Source: Semisulcospira habei (lineage: Eukaryota > Mollusca > Gastropoda > Semisulcospiridae). Taken from it: a DNA stretch of 64,000 bases. This document shows positions 55,110 to 63,705 of the stretch, piece after piece. Both the position numbers and the translations under genes were made by a program. The notes below the pieces were generated by a model. That model searched no databases. It was given only the letters and a program-made list of their open reading frames with translations, and had not been told where the DNA came from. Every line of letters begins with the position of its first letter. Within the stretch, counting starts at the first letter, position 1. The stretch lies in assembly GCA_036245525.1 (NCBI GenBank), contig BTPG01000006.1, positions 94,443,417-94,507,416 on the forward strand, in the 5' to 3' direction.

Positions 55110-56121
55110 ATGGCAGCGGGAGGATTTAATCATGAAGATTTTGAAATGGATGACATGAATGACTATGATACTGGTGCAACAGATATGACTGGAATGGTAA
55201 CTAGTTCTAGTATGTATCACGAACTATTAAAAGACAAAGTAAACTCATTTTATGACAGTGTTGGTGTCCACCCAGATGTAATAGATCCTAATCAGTTTGA
55301 ATATGATAAAGGACACTTATTTGTAAATACAGACAGAGGGAAAATAAATCTAACACATAAAAATAATCCTTCTAAGTTTAGAGCTTTAAGTACAATTAAA
55401 GGTGAAGTTGGTGGTAACTCTGGGTTGGCAAGATACCTTGGTATTGGAGGGTCTCCTGTTCCCCCAAGACTTGTTAGTGTGCTTCACGACACGCAAACAA
55501 AGTTGCCAACGGGGCAAGAGATTGAAATGGCACCAATAACAAGCCTACCAGAAATAGCAAACACAGTGATACAAGAAACTTCATTTACTGAAGGACAAAT
55601 AAATGATGTTATGAAAACAATAGATGATCCACCTTTGTCAATGAGGGAGATTATGGGTTTGGATAAATCACTGCAGACAATAAGAGGTGAGATGGTAAAT
55701 AATTTAGCCAAACTAGGAGAGCTTGATAAACACATAGAACGTGAAAAAGAGAAACTGGCTACAGCAGGCAATGAGAATCTTGACACAGAAATGAAAGAAA
55801 GAATTCAACACAGATTAAATGATTTGCAGATAGAAAGATCAGGAAGGTTAGAAGCGATTAGTATTGGGAGACAAAAACTGAAAACACAAGTCAACAGGAT
55901 TAGAGAAACTATTCAAAAAATACTTCACGAAGACACTACTCTGGCTGAGAGACTTAAAACACTTTTCAGAGAACAGGGTATCACAATTGCCAGTTTAATT
56001 ACAGCTCTGGGGTTTATTATCAGTACAGTTGTGTTGGCTGTCTCCGGGGGTGGTTCTCCACCTCCAGCACCACCAACCCCTGGTCCACCAACCCCAGTCC
56101 CCACAGATCCAAAAGACTTAC

Positions 56122-58093
56122 TTACTTACTTACTTACGCCTGTCACCCCTACCCGGGTATAGGCCGTCGACGAGAGACCTCCAGCAACTCCTGTCCTGTG
56201 CTTCTCCTTCGATTCTACTCCAGGTGGTTCCCAGTCTCTTGATGTCTGCTTGGAGGTCTCGACGCCAGGAGTTTCTCGGCCTACCTCTTTTCCTCTTTCC
56301 CTGGGGGTTCCATGACAATGCCTGCCTAGTGATACTGGAAGCTGGCTTTCTCAGACTGTGACCGATCCATCCCCATCTTCTTCGCCCAATTTCATTCTCT
56401 GCTGTTATCTGCTCTGTTCTCTCCCAGAGTCTGACGTTGCTGATCTTCTCTGGCCAGTGGATTTTCAAAATTCTTCTAAGGCAACTGTTCATGAAGGTCT
56501 GTACTCTGTTGACTGTGTTTTTTGTCAATCTCCATGTCTCTGCTCCATATAGGAGAACTGCTTTTACATTGGAGTTGGAAATCCGGACTTTGGTGTGTTG
56601 TGACAGCTCTCTGGAACTCCATACTTTTTTCAACTGGAGAAAGGCTGCTCTGGCTTTACCGATTCGTGCTCTGACATCTGCATCAGTGCCGCCTTTTTTG
56701 TCTATGATGCTCCCGAGATAGGTGAAGGACTCCACCTCCTCCAACGGGGTGCCAGCAAGCAAGACTGGTTCTTCCCTGGCTGCGTTCAGCCTCATTGTCT
56801 TTGTTTTCTGTTTGTGAATGGTGAGGCCCACTTGGGACGAGATGTCAGCAAGCCTCGTGGTCTTGTCATGCATTTGTTGATGAGTGTGGGACAGTAATGC
56901 CAAGTCGTCTGCAAAATCGAGGTCGTCAAGCTGTGTCCACAGTGTCCACTGTATTCCACTTCGTCTGTGCTCTGTGGTCATCTTCATGACCCAGTCTATG
57001 GCCAGTAGGAAGAGGAACGGAGACAGCAGACACCCCTGCCTGACACCAGTTCTGACCTGGAGCTCTCTGGTGAACTGCCCTTCGTGGATCACGCGACATG
57101 TCATGCCATCATAGCTGCTCTTGATCAGGCGGACGAGCTTTGTGGGTACACCGTAGTGTCGTAGGAGTTTCCACAGAGTCTCTCGGTCCACGCTGTCAAA
57201 TGCTTTCTCATAATCCACAAAGTTGACGTACAGCGGGGAGCTCCACTCCAGAGACTGTTCCACGATGATGCGGAGAGTGGCGATCTGGTCTGTACATGAT
57301 TGGTTCTTCCTGAATCCTGCTTGCTGGTCTCTCAGCTGGGGGTCAACGGAGCTCTTCATTCTTTCTAGGATGATCCTGTTGAAGACCTTTCCTGGTACTG
57401 ACAGCAAGGTGATTCCTCTGTAGTTGGAACACTTGCTGAGGTCGCCTTTCTTGGGAAGCTTGATTAGGTACCCCTCCTTCCAGTCAGCCGTTATCACCTC
57501 CTCTTCCCAGATCTTTCCAAACAGTGGGTACAGCATCTCAACTGTTGTCTCTAGGTCTGCTTTCAGAGACTCCGCTGGGATGCCATCTGGCCCTGCTGCT
57601 TTGCCATTCTTCAAAAATGCCACTGCTTTTCTGATCTCTTCCCGGCTGGGTCTGTCACAGCTGATGGGTAGGTCGGTCTCTGCCGGCTGGATGTCGGGGG
57701 GGTCGGGTGGGCTAGGTCTGTTCAGTAACTCTTCAAAATACTCGGCCCATCTGTCGAGTTGGTCTGCTCTGTCTGCAATAGGCTTGCCTTCTTTGTCTTT
57801 TACTGGTCTTTCTGTATGGCCATACTTACCCGACAATCTTCTGGTAATGTCGTAGAGCTGTTTCATGTTGCCGCTGCCTGCTGCCTTTTCTGCCTCTGCT
57901 GCCAGGCTTTCTGTGTAGGCCCTCTTGTCTGCCCTGATACTCCTCTTCACCTCGCGGTTGGCTTCCGAGTATTCCCCCTGTGCCCTTACTTTGGCTGCTC
58001 TCGTGCGACTGTTGTTGACCGCTGCTTTCTTCTGCTTCCTCGCTTCTATCTTCTTCAAGGTCTGTGCCGACAGCCAGTCCTTGTGGTGGTGTT
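56122..58093 (-). mobile_element. LINE C: young 5'-truncated non-LTR retrotransposon
   Basis: About 1.97 kb, minus orientation, flanked by AAAAGACTTAC at 56111-56121 and 58094-58104. The 3' end is a (GTAA)n tail on the minus strand (TTAC repeats at 56117-56137). The endonuclease and ORF1 are absent by truncation. It belongs to a different family from LINE A/B. Confidence 0.93.
56130..58093 (-). CDS. Reverse transcriptase of LINE C (open, 5'-truncated)
   Basis: The frame is open from the truncation point to TAA at 56132-56130; a first Met lies at 58058 (642 residues). Motifs: GKAAGPDGIPAESLK, NYRGITLLSVPGKVFNRII, QAGFRKNQSCTDQIATLR, VDYEKAFDSVDRETLW, GVRQGCLLSPFLFLLAIDW, catalytic FADDLALLSH, then YLGSIIDKKGG and a C-terminal basic block GKRKRGRPRNSWRRDL followed by WSRIEGEAQDRSCWRSL. 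The motifs identify a non-LTR RT; the clade is not settled. There is no stop or frameshift over about 650 codons, so the insertion is very recent. Without the endonuclease it should be dead on arrival. The stop codon is created inside the tail repeat. Confidence 0.93.
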
Positions 58094-58301
58094 AAAAGAC
58101 TTACAGTCGTGGGTAAAGAAACAACTGTCTCACATATCAGACTTGCTTAAGAAATTGGCTCTGAAAGCAGTAGACGCGTTGCCTGGCATTATAGGCACGG
58201 TTGTCAGTTGGTTGATTAGTACTGCAGCGAAGGCAGTAGGGTTTATGGCAGAGCATGTGTGGGTCTTTTTGGTTACAGTAGGAGGGTTGATGGTGGGTTA
58301 T

Positions 58302-59585
58302 TTAATGAAACAGGTAAAGAAGTAATACCCCTAATCCAGTGAGACCTATTACCAATGCTGTTCTCTCTGACTCATGTGTGTCAAGGATTGGTGTTGGTGT
58401 TATCGTTATGGGTACCGGTGTCAAAGCTGGAGCTGTTACTGTCTGTACAGGTGATGATGTTACTGGTGCCGTGGCCGGGGGTGTTACTGTCTGTAATGTT
58501 TTTAATGACTGTACATGTGTGGTTGTGGCCCCCAAGTTTACAGATTGATTGAGTCCTAATTTCTGACCAACACCTGCAACAACTATTTCATTATTATAAT
58601 TTGTTATTGTCCCCATTTGAAGTTGAAGGTCTGATGGCAACATGTATAACCCAATACCAACTACAAAGTCAACTTTTGATCTAGCATATCTGAGAACGTC
58701 TTGGTAACGTTGTATGCTAGATGGGAGATCAACTGATGAATTTACTGAATCTTCAAGATTAGCGAGAAACTGTTTTTGTGAATCGAACTTTCCACTTCCA
58801 TTCAAAATGTTTGATTTTGTTTGAGCTTGTGCTCCTAGAATACACCACACATATGTTCTGATAGACTCATTTATGCGTTCGACTCCTGCTTGAGTAAATC
58901 CGTCACTCTTATCTAAGACAAATGTGGTCCAGGCATTAGACTGTTTCTGTTCAATTGAGCCTAACCACACTTCAGATTTTGATGAGAATGAAGTGTAACC
59001 AGGGTAATAATCTTGAGGGTATTGTCTGTGACTCATAGCATAATACAATGTTCCCATGCCTTTGTGATCATCAAGTTTTTGTGTAAAGTCATACTTTGTA
59101 CTGATGTTAAATTCATTACAGATCCGTTCAAATGCTTTCAAATCCATGGGATTGTTAAACTGATTAAAACTGGATTCAGTGGGCAGTGGGGTATGCAGTT
59201 CTGACAGTATTCTTCTAAGCTGGTAATACGTGTGGAAACGATAGACAGACTTAATCAGTTTGTTTGGGTGATTCAAATGGTCTGTAAAAGAAATGCCACA
59301 GCCTGTAGTTGAGCATAGTATAGCAAAGTTAAGTTGGTTTTGAAACATCTGTAGTGGGCTTGAAGACCACTTTCTTGCAGTAGAGTCATCTGTAATTGGA
59401 GGGTTTAGGTAATGCTCATAAGGATTTGGCACTTTCACTTGAAATAAATCTCCTTCAGACAAAGCTATATCAAGCTGATTTAGTTGAATTATTTTCTGGT
59501 CATAAGTTGGTGCAACATTATACTTGGCATCCACGTTAAATTGAAACGCGTTTACAATGGCAATTGTTGGTGATTTAAATTCCAT
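58302..59585 (-). CDS. Viral block 427-aa protein with C-terminal membrane anchor
   Basis: Not recognised. The N-terminal 350 residues are globular, with aromatic-rich segments (YYQLRRILSELHTPLP, HRQYPQDYYPGYTSFSS, WTTFVLDKSDGFTQAG). Then comes a Thr/Pro/Val-rich stalk (about 365-402) and a final membrane helix (ALVIGLTGLGVLLLYLF). This head-stalk-anchor design fits a virion surface or vertex protein; that is inference. The start at 59585 lies after ATAAAAAAAAGCACAATGG. It is convergent with the coiled-coil gene and divergent from the next gene. The frame is intact. Confidence 0.78.
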   Translation of the reverse strand: MEFKSPTIAIVNAFQFNVDAKYNVAPTYDQKIIQLNQLDIALSEGDLFQVKVPNPYEHYLNPPITDDSTARKWSSSPLQMFQNQLNFAILCSTTGCGISFTDHLNHPNKLIKSVYRFHTYYQLRRILSELHTPLPTESSFNQFNNPMDLKAFERICNEFNISTKYDFTQKLDDHKGMGTLYYAMSHRQYPQDYYPGYTSFSSKSEVWLGSIEQKQSNAWTTFVLDKSDGFTQAGVERINESIRTYVWCILGAQAQTKSNILNGSGKFDSQKQFLANLEDSVNSSVDLPSSIQRYQDVLRYARSKVDFVVGIGLYMLPSDLQLQMGTITNYNNEIVVAGVGQKLGLNQSVNLGATTTHVQSLKTLQTVTPPATAPVTSSPVQTVTAPALTPVPITITPTPILDTHESERTALVIGLTGLGVLLLYLFH

Positions 59586-59612
59586 TGTGCTTTTTTTTAT
59601 GTGATAATAAAA
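59586..59612. promoter_or_regulatory. 27-bp divergent intergenic region
   Basis: Only 27 bp separates the divergent starts at 59585 and 59613. Rightward it reads GTGATAATAAAAATG, the block's start motif; leftward it is a T-rich stretch complementary to ATAAAAAAAAGC. Confidence 0.5.
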
Positions 59613-60329
59613 ATGTTTATAACCTTAACAAATCTTGACACGAGCAAACCAGTGTGGCTAACTAATGGAATCGATAATCGAGATGGTAACAAGGCTGTGG
59701 CTATCCATGAAATGTTTTATACAGTAAAGTGGTTTAATGTAACGGATGATGAAAATTATTCTGTAAGTGGAACTCTTGATGGTATTGAGAAGGGTGATAC
59801 TTTACGAGCTGGGTATTATGACTTTTGTACTTTAGCTGAATGGCTTCAAAATGAATTTAAAATTAAAGCAACTTTAAACCCAGCTAATTTACTTGTTACA
59901 ATTGAATTTCCAAAAAGTGGTCAGTTTTCTTTATCAATTAGTCTTTTATTATTACTTGGATTTTTAGGTAAAAAAATAACACATCTAGATGAAGATTGGT
60001 CACAATCAGTCGAACGTCTACTATCACCAAAAAAACCAAGAATAACTGGCAGATATCCTGTTCATTTGTCAGTACACACAGTGCTAAATGTTTATTTAAA
60101 AGAACTGAACACTACTGAAAATGTACACAATGAAAAGCCTTCAACTTTGTTAAGATGCTTGCCGACTGGAACTACCCCATATTGTGAAAGTGTGGTTGCT
60201 AGATTTCCTAATTTGCAGTTTAAAAAATTAGGTTCTAGTTTCTTTGAATCACTGTGTTTATCTGTAACTAATCAGGATGACAAACCAGTTCTTATGCATG
60301 ATTTTAGTGTAGTGTTAGAAGTTAAATAA
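59613..60329 (+). CDS. Candidate penton-like minor capsid protein
   Basis: 238 residues from MFITLTNLDT at 59613, chosen because AATAAAAATG precedes it. No membrane anchor at the ends. The C-terminal half runs PVHLSVHTVLNVYLKEL, STLLRCLPTG, FPNLQFKKL, SLCLSVTNQDDKPVLMHDFS and VVLEVK. Alternating strands ending in a conserved-looking VxLxV are reminiscent of the single-jelly-roll minor capsid (penton) proteins of Mavericks. This is judged from the strand pattern and position only; I see no diagnostic motif. A hydrophobic run LSISLLLLLGFLG lies mid-protein. The frame is intact. Confidence 0.6.
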   Translation: MFITLTNLDTSKPVWLTNGIDNRDGNKAVAIHEMFYTVKWFNVTDDENYSVSGTLDGIEKGDTLRAGYYDFCTLAEWLQNEFKIKATLNPANLLVTIEFPKSGQFSLSISLLLLLGFLGKKITHLDEDWSQSVERLLSPKKPRITGRYPVHLSVHTVLNVYLKELNTTENVHNEKPSTLLRCLPTGTTPYCESVVARFPNLQFKKLGSSFFESLCLSVTNQDDKPVLMHDFSVVLEVK

Positions 60330-60349
60330 TTTTATTTTTGTTTATAAAA

Positions 60350-61546
60350 ATGAGTGGTCTTGGTCCAAAGCGAACAATCATACCAGTTGCGTGTCCGGTT
60401 ACAGAGTTGAAAGATTTGGCAGACGTCCAGGATTTTGAGAAGGAAGGGGATGTTGGAGAAATATATGGTTTTGAACTTGATTCAAATGGCATGTACAAGA
60501 GGAAAGTAATTGTTGACATAAAAGACGGTGAAAAACAGATTCCTAAACTTGGTCAGCTTCGTGATGTTACTGTACCTACTCCACCTGTAAATAATGCGCC
60601 TTACAACTTAATACATGTGGGTAGTAAGTGGGTTGTTTCACCTGTACCGGCACCACCACCCACAATTGACTGGGACATAAAGATTGAATTTATTAGTCCT
60701 TATGTATACACTGAACTACGGAAGAGAGCAGGCGCAGACAGCATCGCTGAAACCATCGCCACACGGAGATGGAGATGGCTAGGCCACGTTTGCAGAATGT
60801 CACCTGACTCATTACCAAGGGTGGCACTGAGATGGACACCACAGGGGAAGAGAAACCGTGGGCGACCAAAGGAGACGTGGCGCCGAACCGTGGAGCGAGA
60901 GCTCAAGAACAGAGGCCTTACTCTGCAAACAGCACCCAAAATAGCAGCTGACAGACAAAAGTGGCGCTCCCTTGCCGTCGCCTCAAGCACCAGACGGCGC
61001 AGAGAGGACTGAATGAAATATGTATACACTGATGATGAAGGCGCCTTAGTGTTTAGGAAGGTTGTTAATTCTGGGCCGCTTATTGTAAGCCTTGTTCCAA
61101 GTTTTGCCCCAGACAACAATAGCAGAGAAAAACTGAAAGTTGAAAATTATGAGAGACGGAGATATCTTCTTACAACTAGAAAGGGTAGATCAGATACTTC
61201 TGTTGTGTTTATGCCAGCAAGCTTAGTCGTGGCTAGAGAAGTGACAATAGTATTTGAAATTATCATGAAATCTGTTGCTTCTGCAAAAGAGGCAAATATA
61301 GCACAAGGAATTAAACTTACATGGAATGAAACAGTAACAGAATCATCAAAGGTCTTTATTGCTATTACAAAAAATAATGATGTTATTAATGTTTCGAGCA
61401 GTGTTCCAGCTGTCAAGGTGGTGGTCGACAAAGCAACTTTTGTTCGTCTAACTTACATAAACCTTGAACACATTGATCTTGTTGCATTTTATTATGCTAA
61501 CAAATTGTATACTTTTGAAGAGTTGCAAAATGTAATTGCTGATTAA
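60350..61546 (+). pseudogene. Viral block gene interrupted by a LINE fragment
   Basis: The first part, from ATG 60350 (context TTTATAAAAATG), encodes PKRTIIPVACPVTEL and a Pro-rich segment, and runs to the insertion point at 60714. The second part resumes in the second duplication copy (61019-61032) and is open to TAA at 61544-61546, with TYINLEHIDLVAFYYANKLY near the end. The 304-bp insert adds an in-frame LINE tail and a TGA at 61010. Without it the coding length would be about 297 codons. Strand-rich, no membrane helix; unknown virion protein by context. The protein was not recognised. Confidence 0.75.
60715..61018 (+). mobile_element. 5'-truncated LINE 3' fragment
   Basis: A 304-bp insertion between copies of TATGTATACACTGA (60701-60714 and 61019-61032). 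It encodes the C terminus of a non-LTR RT (RRWRWLGHVCRM, GKRNRGRPKETWRRTVEREL) and ends GACTGAATGAAA, a short TGAA-type tail. It differs from LINE A, B and C, so a third LINE family has been active here. Confidence 0.9.
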
Positions 61547-61566
61547 AAAAATATTTGTCATAAAAA

Positions 61567-62193
61567 ATGGTGAACTTGTATCCACAAATACCACCTGAGC
61601 AGCTTGAGCCTATTGAGCGTGATAAAACATTAAAGGCAGATTCATTCCGTTTAATGAATATTACAGAAGCGTTGAAGTATTTGGAAGAAGAACAAGCAAA
61701 ATACTCGAGGTGTAAACGCCGTTACAATACGGTTTTCAATTCTGTACACAACACATCAATGGCCATGGGGGTGGTTTCGTCCGGATTATCTGTAGGAGGT
61801 ATAACTCTGTTTGCAACGGGGGTGGGAAGTGTCGTAGGAATTGCTGTTGAAGCTGTTGGCCTTGCCACAAGCCTGGCATGCTTTGGTATGGAAGCCCTTA
61901 ACAAAAAATTTTATACTAAGTTGCAGAAGCATGAAGCATTAAGTATGCTCGCAGCAGCTAAGCTGACGAGTATGAAACTTATTATTAGTAAATCTTTGGA
62001 AGATAATGAAATTGACGATCACGAATTTAAGAGAGTCCAGGATGATTTAGCAAATTACAAGCAACAGAAGTCTGAAATACAGAATAAGATGAGTAGTCAA
62101 CCCGCGAATGTTGAAGAGCTAAAGCAATCTTTTTTAGAGGAAGGAAAGAAAATAGGCGTAGAAGAAACTATGAAAAAGTTTACGGACTGTTAG
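61567..62193 (+). CDS. Viral block 208-aa protein with central hydrophobic helix pair
   Basis: The ATG at 61567 has CATAAAAAATGG. The N terminus is Pro-rich (YPQIPPEQLEPIERD), then a charged helix (about 30-60). A glycine-rich hydrophobic region (about 68-108: GVVSSGLSVGGITLFATGVG then VGIAVEAVGLATSLACFG) could form a helical hairpin in membrane. The C terminus is a long charged, probably coiled-coil helix. Not recognised. It is the last gene of the block; a membrane-modifying or lytic virion protein would fit the design, but nothing in the sequence proves it. The frame is intact. Confidence 0.75.
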   Translation: MVNLYPQIPPEQLEPIERDKTLKADSFRLMNITEALKYLEEEQAKYSRCKRRYNTVFNSVHNTSMAMGVVSSGLSVGGITLFATGVGSVVGIAVEAVGLATSLACFGMEALNKKFYTKLQKHEALSMLAAAKLTSMKLIISKSLEDNEIDDHEFKRVQDDLANYKQQKSEIQNKMSSQPANVEELKQSFLEEGKKIGVEETMKKFTDC

Positions 62194-62820
62194 GCAAGTA
62201 AAGATCAGTTTTGGTAATCATTCATTAATTCTGAAATACTCTTCACAAAGAGATGTCATGCCTTTTATGCCTGCTCATTTGACGCCATCAGCCCCACCAC
62301 CAGAGTACTACTGAGAAAAAAAAGTTTTCTTGTTGTCCTTGTAACTTGGAAATTCTGTCCAAGTAAGTTGTGACTTGGGTCCAAAATGTTGTAAGTTCTT
62401 ATGTTTAGGTTCTTATAAGAACTGGTTTTAAGTCACTTTAAAGATCTTATGCCAACTAACTTATAAAAACTTGAGGAGGTAACTTAAAAACTAATTGTCA
62501 GTTGCAAGTAACTTATAGGTTACCTTATCATGTACTTGTATTTTTTATCCATAGGATGTTTATCTTTATAAAAGAAGACATAATTAATCTCTAGAAATGC
62601 ATTGTGGTTAATATGAGACACTGTGTTTGATGTTTAGATATGAAATCAGTAAAAAAAAAATTGGAGGCTGCCTTAGAAGTCTTACTATTTGTTTCTCTGA
62701 AATTAAAAAAAGGTCTGTCTTGGGAGTACCAATCTTTCTATTTCTGAAATAAAAAGTGAGTTCTCTAATAACACTATGCCTATCTTATGGCAACGAAAGT
62801 AAACACAGTACAGCAATTTG
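62194..62820. other. Right flank of viral block
   Basis: No gene. A/T-rich DNA with scattered repeats of AAGTTAC and CTTATAAG-like words at 62340-62530. No inverted match to the left flank was found, so the right boundary is unfixed. Confidence 0.5.
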
Positions 62821-62967
62821 CTAGGGGCAGGTTAACAAACTATAATAAAAATTAAAGTACTCACCTGTGAGCCATTTCGACCTGTTAGGTCTCATCAGAA
62901 TACCTAGAAGGTATTTATGGCTCCCCCGCAGGGTGTGCCAATAAAAAACGTGTAGAAAAGGCACTAC

Positions 62968-63243
62968 CTTAGCCACTTTTTTCTTCCTCTGTATGTCAGC
63001 TACCGCTGCGTCAAACGATGATTGTTGCTCACGTAGCTTTTCAACCATAATTTTAATTCTCTTTTTTGTCTTTTTCATGTTTTGAAAGCAATTTTCCTTT
63101 CTATTTTTCGCTCTTGCTAAGTCTAAGCGTAGGCGACTTTTTGCAAGAGTCTCGTCTTTTGTCAGCTCGTCTAAAAAAGCTTGAGTGTACGTTTTTTCAC
63201 CAATCTCCATTTCCTCAACATATTCGTTTTGGTGGCTCGCCAT
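62968..63243 (-). CDS. Candidate first coding exon, coiled-coil protein
   Basis: ATGG start at 63243 with 92 codons to a possible donor GTAGTG after RKKKVAK. The translation is highly charged and helical (DELTKDETLAKSRLRLDL, KKTKKRIKIMVEKLREQQ), likely a coiled coil. The frame continues to a stop at 62821 with a less convincing sequence. It lacks the start motif of the viral genes, so I treat it as host. It could be the 5' end of a gene running leftward; its phase-0 donor cannot join directly to the PAN-like exon at 45706. Not recognised. Confidence 0.35.
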
Positions 63244-63442
63244 TTATGCCTGGCTATCGTTTGGCCCTGCTTACTGTCCTACTGGTACGGATGTAATCGG
63301 GAAAGAATGATTATTGGCTGTTGGTTTACTTTTATACCTGCAGTATTGCAAACGATTTCATAAGCAAACACGTCATTTGGAACATCCTAGGCTGTGAGTC
63401 GACTTTATACCTCTATACTATAGTATGTACAGGTAACAGTTA

Positions 63443-63705
63443 CCAGGTGACCTGTTCCCACAAAAGGGACCATAAGTCGGAAATTTTGAGTTTTGAAATA
63501 TTTACACCATTACAATCTACTATCAAAACCAATTAATTTGATGTACAGACTATTGTTGTAGATTGGTTATTAAGTGAGAAACAAGCATTTAAAGTTGATC
63601 ACTCGAACTAATCCAAGATGACCCCCTGCACACTTTTTGGTCTGTAGCTCCATTCGGTCAAAAGCGACTTAAGGTCCCTTTCGTGGGAACAGGTTACTGG
63701 AGCTG
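63443..63705. repeat. Inverted repeat, arms ~30 bp
   Basis: GACCTGTTCCCACAAAAGGG then ACCATAAGTCG at 63451-63481 is mirrored by CGACTTAAGGTCCCTTTCGT then GGGAACAGGTTAC at 63665-63697. Direct repeats of GCAAACACGT followed by GAACAT and CTAG also flank it (63364 and 63771). Probably a small inverted-repeat transposon. Confidence 0.55.

Larger units (their letters stand above)
55110..58325 (+). pseudogene. Viral block coiled-coil membrane protein, interrupted by a LINE
   Basis: The first part (55110 to about 56121) encodes about 337 residues: an acidic N terminus, SGLARYLGIGGSPVPPRLV, a coiled coil (about 185-270), a membrane helix REQGITIASLITALGFIIST (287-306) and a Pro-rich spacer. The second part resumes at 58105 and has two further hydrophobic stretches (ALPGIIGTVVSWLIST and WVFLVTVGGLMVGYLM), ending at TAA 58323-58325. 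The LINE sits between the two inside an 11-bp duplication, so the pre-insertion gene was about 410 codons. A long coiled coil with several membrane helices suggests an internal-membrane or tail-like virion protein; no family name is assigned. The 3' end overlaps the convergent next gene by 24 bp. Confidence 0.8.
46483..62193. mobile_element. Endogenous Maverick/Polinton-like DNA virus
   Basis: Fourteen intron-free, closely spaced genes on both strands, A/T-rich compared with the host DNA. The gene set combines a retroviral-type integrase, a family B polymerase, an A32-like packaging ATPase and jelly-roll capsid candidates. Together these are the signature of Mavericks/Polintons and adintoviruses. 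The layout is: five genes rightward, four leftward (polymerase to capsid), one rightward, one leftward, three rightward. Three nested retroelements add about 2.5 kb; without them the coding block is about 13.2 kb. No adenovirus-type protease and no terminal inverted repeats were seen. It is a single copy in this window. Confidence 0.88.

Noticed and set aside
56029..58325. Plus-strand open frames across 56029-58325 (for example 57424-57855 and the start of 57759-58325)
   Set aside because: They are antisense shadows of the LINE C reverse transcriptase. Only the part after 58104 is real viral coding sequence.
45909..62820. Terminal inverted repeats of a Maverick
   Set aside because: I compared 45909-46482 with the reverse complement of 62194-62820 by eye and saw no convincing match. 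Degenerate or distant repeats are not excluded.
62821..63243. A fifteenth viral gene
   Set aside because: It lacks the A-rich start motif, lies more than 600 bp from the block and has a plausible donor site. Kept only as a weak host exon.
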